From: Sulfitobacter litoralis
GTDB taxonomy: Bacteria; Pseudomonadota; Alphaproteobacteria; Rhodobacterales; Rhodobacteraceae
Reading direction: 5' to 3'
Length of the DNA: 64,000 nt
Assembly (NCBI RefSeq): GCF_900103185.1
Contig: NZ_FNJD01000013.1
Coordinates: forward strand, 1-64,000
Positions 63,505-64,000 of this stretch are shown piece after piece. The notes under the pieces were generated by a model, which did no database searches, was not told the origin of the DNA, and worked only from the letters and a program-made list of their open reading frames with translations. The first letter of the stretch is position 1. Every line of letters starts with the position of its first letter. The translations under genes were made by a program, and so were the position numbers.

Positions 63505-64000
63505 TTAGGTGAGTTCGGTGGCCAGCACGGCAAGGCAATCGCCCGGCTGTGCCAGTCCGGGGTGATGGCGGGCGATCACGATGCCCCCCATCTGGGCGCG
63601 GATCTCGCGCGGGGGGGCGCCGGTGAGTTGGCCGTCCCACAGACGTGCAATCAGGTCGCCTTCGGCTACGGTTTGCCCAAGGGTGACGTTGAAGTCGACG
63701 AGCCCACCTTGATTGGTGACATGAAAGCAGCGGTCGTCGTCTTGAGACAGGACGCGTGATGGGGCGGTGACGGGCCGCCCCTCAAGGATACCGGCGTGGA
63801 TCAACAGGTTACGCACCCCTTTACGAGCGATCTGTGCTGTTTCAGGCGTGGCGGTGCCACCGCCGCCCAGTTCGGTGGTGACGAAAGTCTTGCCCATAGC
63901 TTCTGCCGCATCGTCGTACATGCCTAGCGCGTCGATCTCGCGCATCTCGACGCTGAACGGCGCGTTGAACGCATCGCGCGCGGCGCGGCAGCGGGCCTGC
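63505..64000 (-). CDS. doeB: Probable N-acetyl-diaminobutyrate deacetylase DoeB, C-terminal 164 codons (cut by window edge)
   Basis: The frame is open to base 64000, so only the C-terminal half is visible. It contains FVTTELGGGGTATPETAQIA, then ending GGIVIARHHPGLAQPGDCLA and VLATELT. This is the AstE/AspA-like metallo-deacylase fold in the form found in DoeB, which removes the acetyl group from N-acetyl-2,4-diaminobutyrate. The metal-binding residues mostly lie beyond the edge. It precedes doeD in the likely ectoine-degradation operon. Confidence 0.8.
   Translation of the reverse strand, partial: QARCRAARDAFNAPFSVEMREIDALGMYDDAAEAMGKTFVTTELGGGGTATPETAQIARKGVRNLLIHAGILEGRPVTAPSRVLSQDDDRCFHVTNQGGLVDFNVTLGQTVAEGDLIARLWDGQLTGAPPREIRAQMGGIVIARHHPGLAQPGDCLAVLATELT

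Overview
The window looks like chromosomal DNA of a marine Rhodobacterales bacterium (Roseobacter type, perhaps close to Sulfitobacter). The evidence is a uniformly high G+C content, short or overlapping gene junctions, a complete thiosulfate-oxidation (sox) locus, a TRAP transporter, an opgGIHC operon of the Rhodobacter sphaeroides type, and ectoine-degradation genes. I did not identify the species. No rRNA, tRNA or CRISPR array was seen.

Left part (1-18932). The left edge is the 5' end of an IS256-family insertion sequence inserted into a secreted, porin-like gene. Then come lepA with a strong terminator, a tightly overlapping six-gene minus-strand cluster of four glycosyltransferases, a histidine phosphatase and a polysaccharide deacetylase (unknown glycan), an MscS channel, a Tat-exported metallo-hydrolase, a four-gene Opp/Dpp-type ABC importer on the minus strand, and a small methyltransferase.

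Middle part (19097-35012). A DctPQM TRAP transporter leads into an IclR regulator and a beta-oxidation module: a FadJ-like bifunctional enzyme, two paired acyl-CoA dehydrogenases, a thioesterase, an enoyl-CoA hydratase/isomerase and a CoA ligase. The layout resembles pimelate (pim) operons, so I infer uptake and degradation of a (di)carboxylic acid. After a bidirectional terminator come rpe, a SsuA/NMT1-type ABC importer, a Tudor-like small protein and topoisomerase IB.

Sox part (35020-47760). soxRS face soxVWXYZABCD, followed by a DUF302 protein, a SoxH-like metallo-hydrolase, a persulfide-dioxygenase-like protein and a SulP permease. Two perfect ATTC-N8-GAAT palindromes, the site type known for SqrR/BigR sulfide sensors, lie before soxX and between the two metallo-hydrolases. 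This fits with the soxR product having the two conserved sensor cysteines. The locus could take sulfide, persulfide and thiosulfate to sulfate and then move the sulfate across the membrane.

Right part (47863-64000). An acyl-CoA synthetase and a ThDP-dependent enzyme are followed by genes linked to osmotic stress: a second MscS channel, opgGIHC (osmoregulated periplasmic glucans, including a 53-codon opgI), an NhaC antiporter, and, at the right edge, doeD and a truncated doeB for ectoine breakdown. An acyl-CoA ligase lies between the last two groups.
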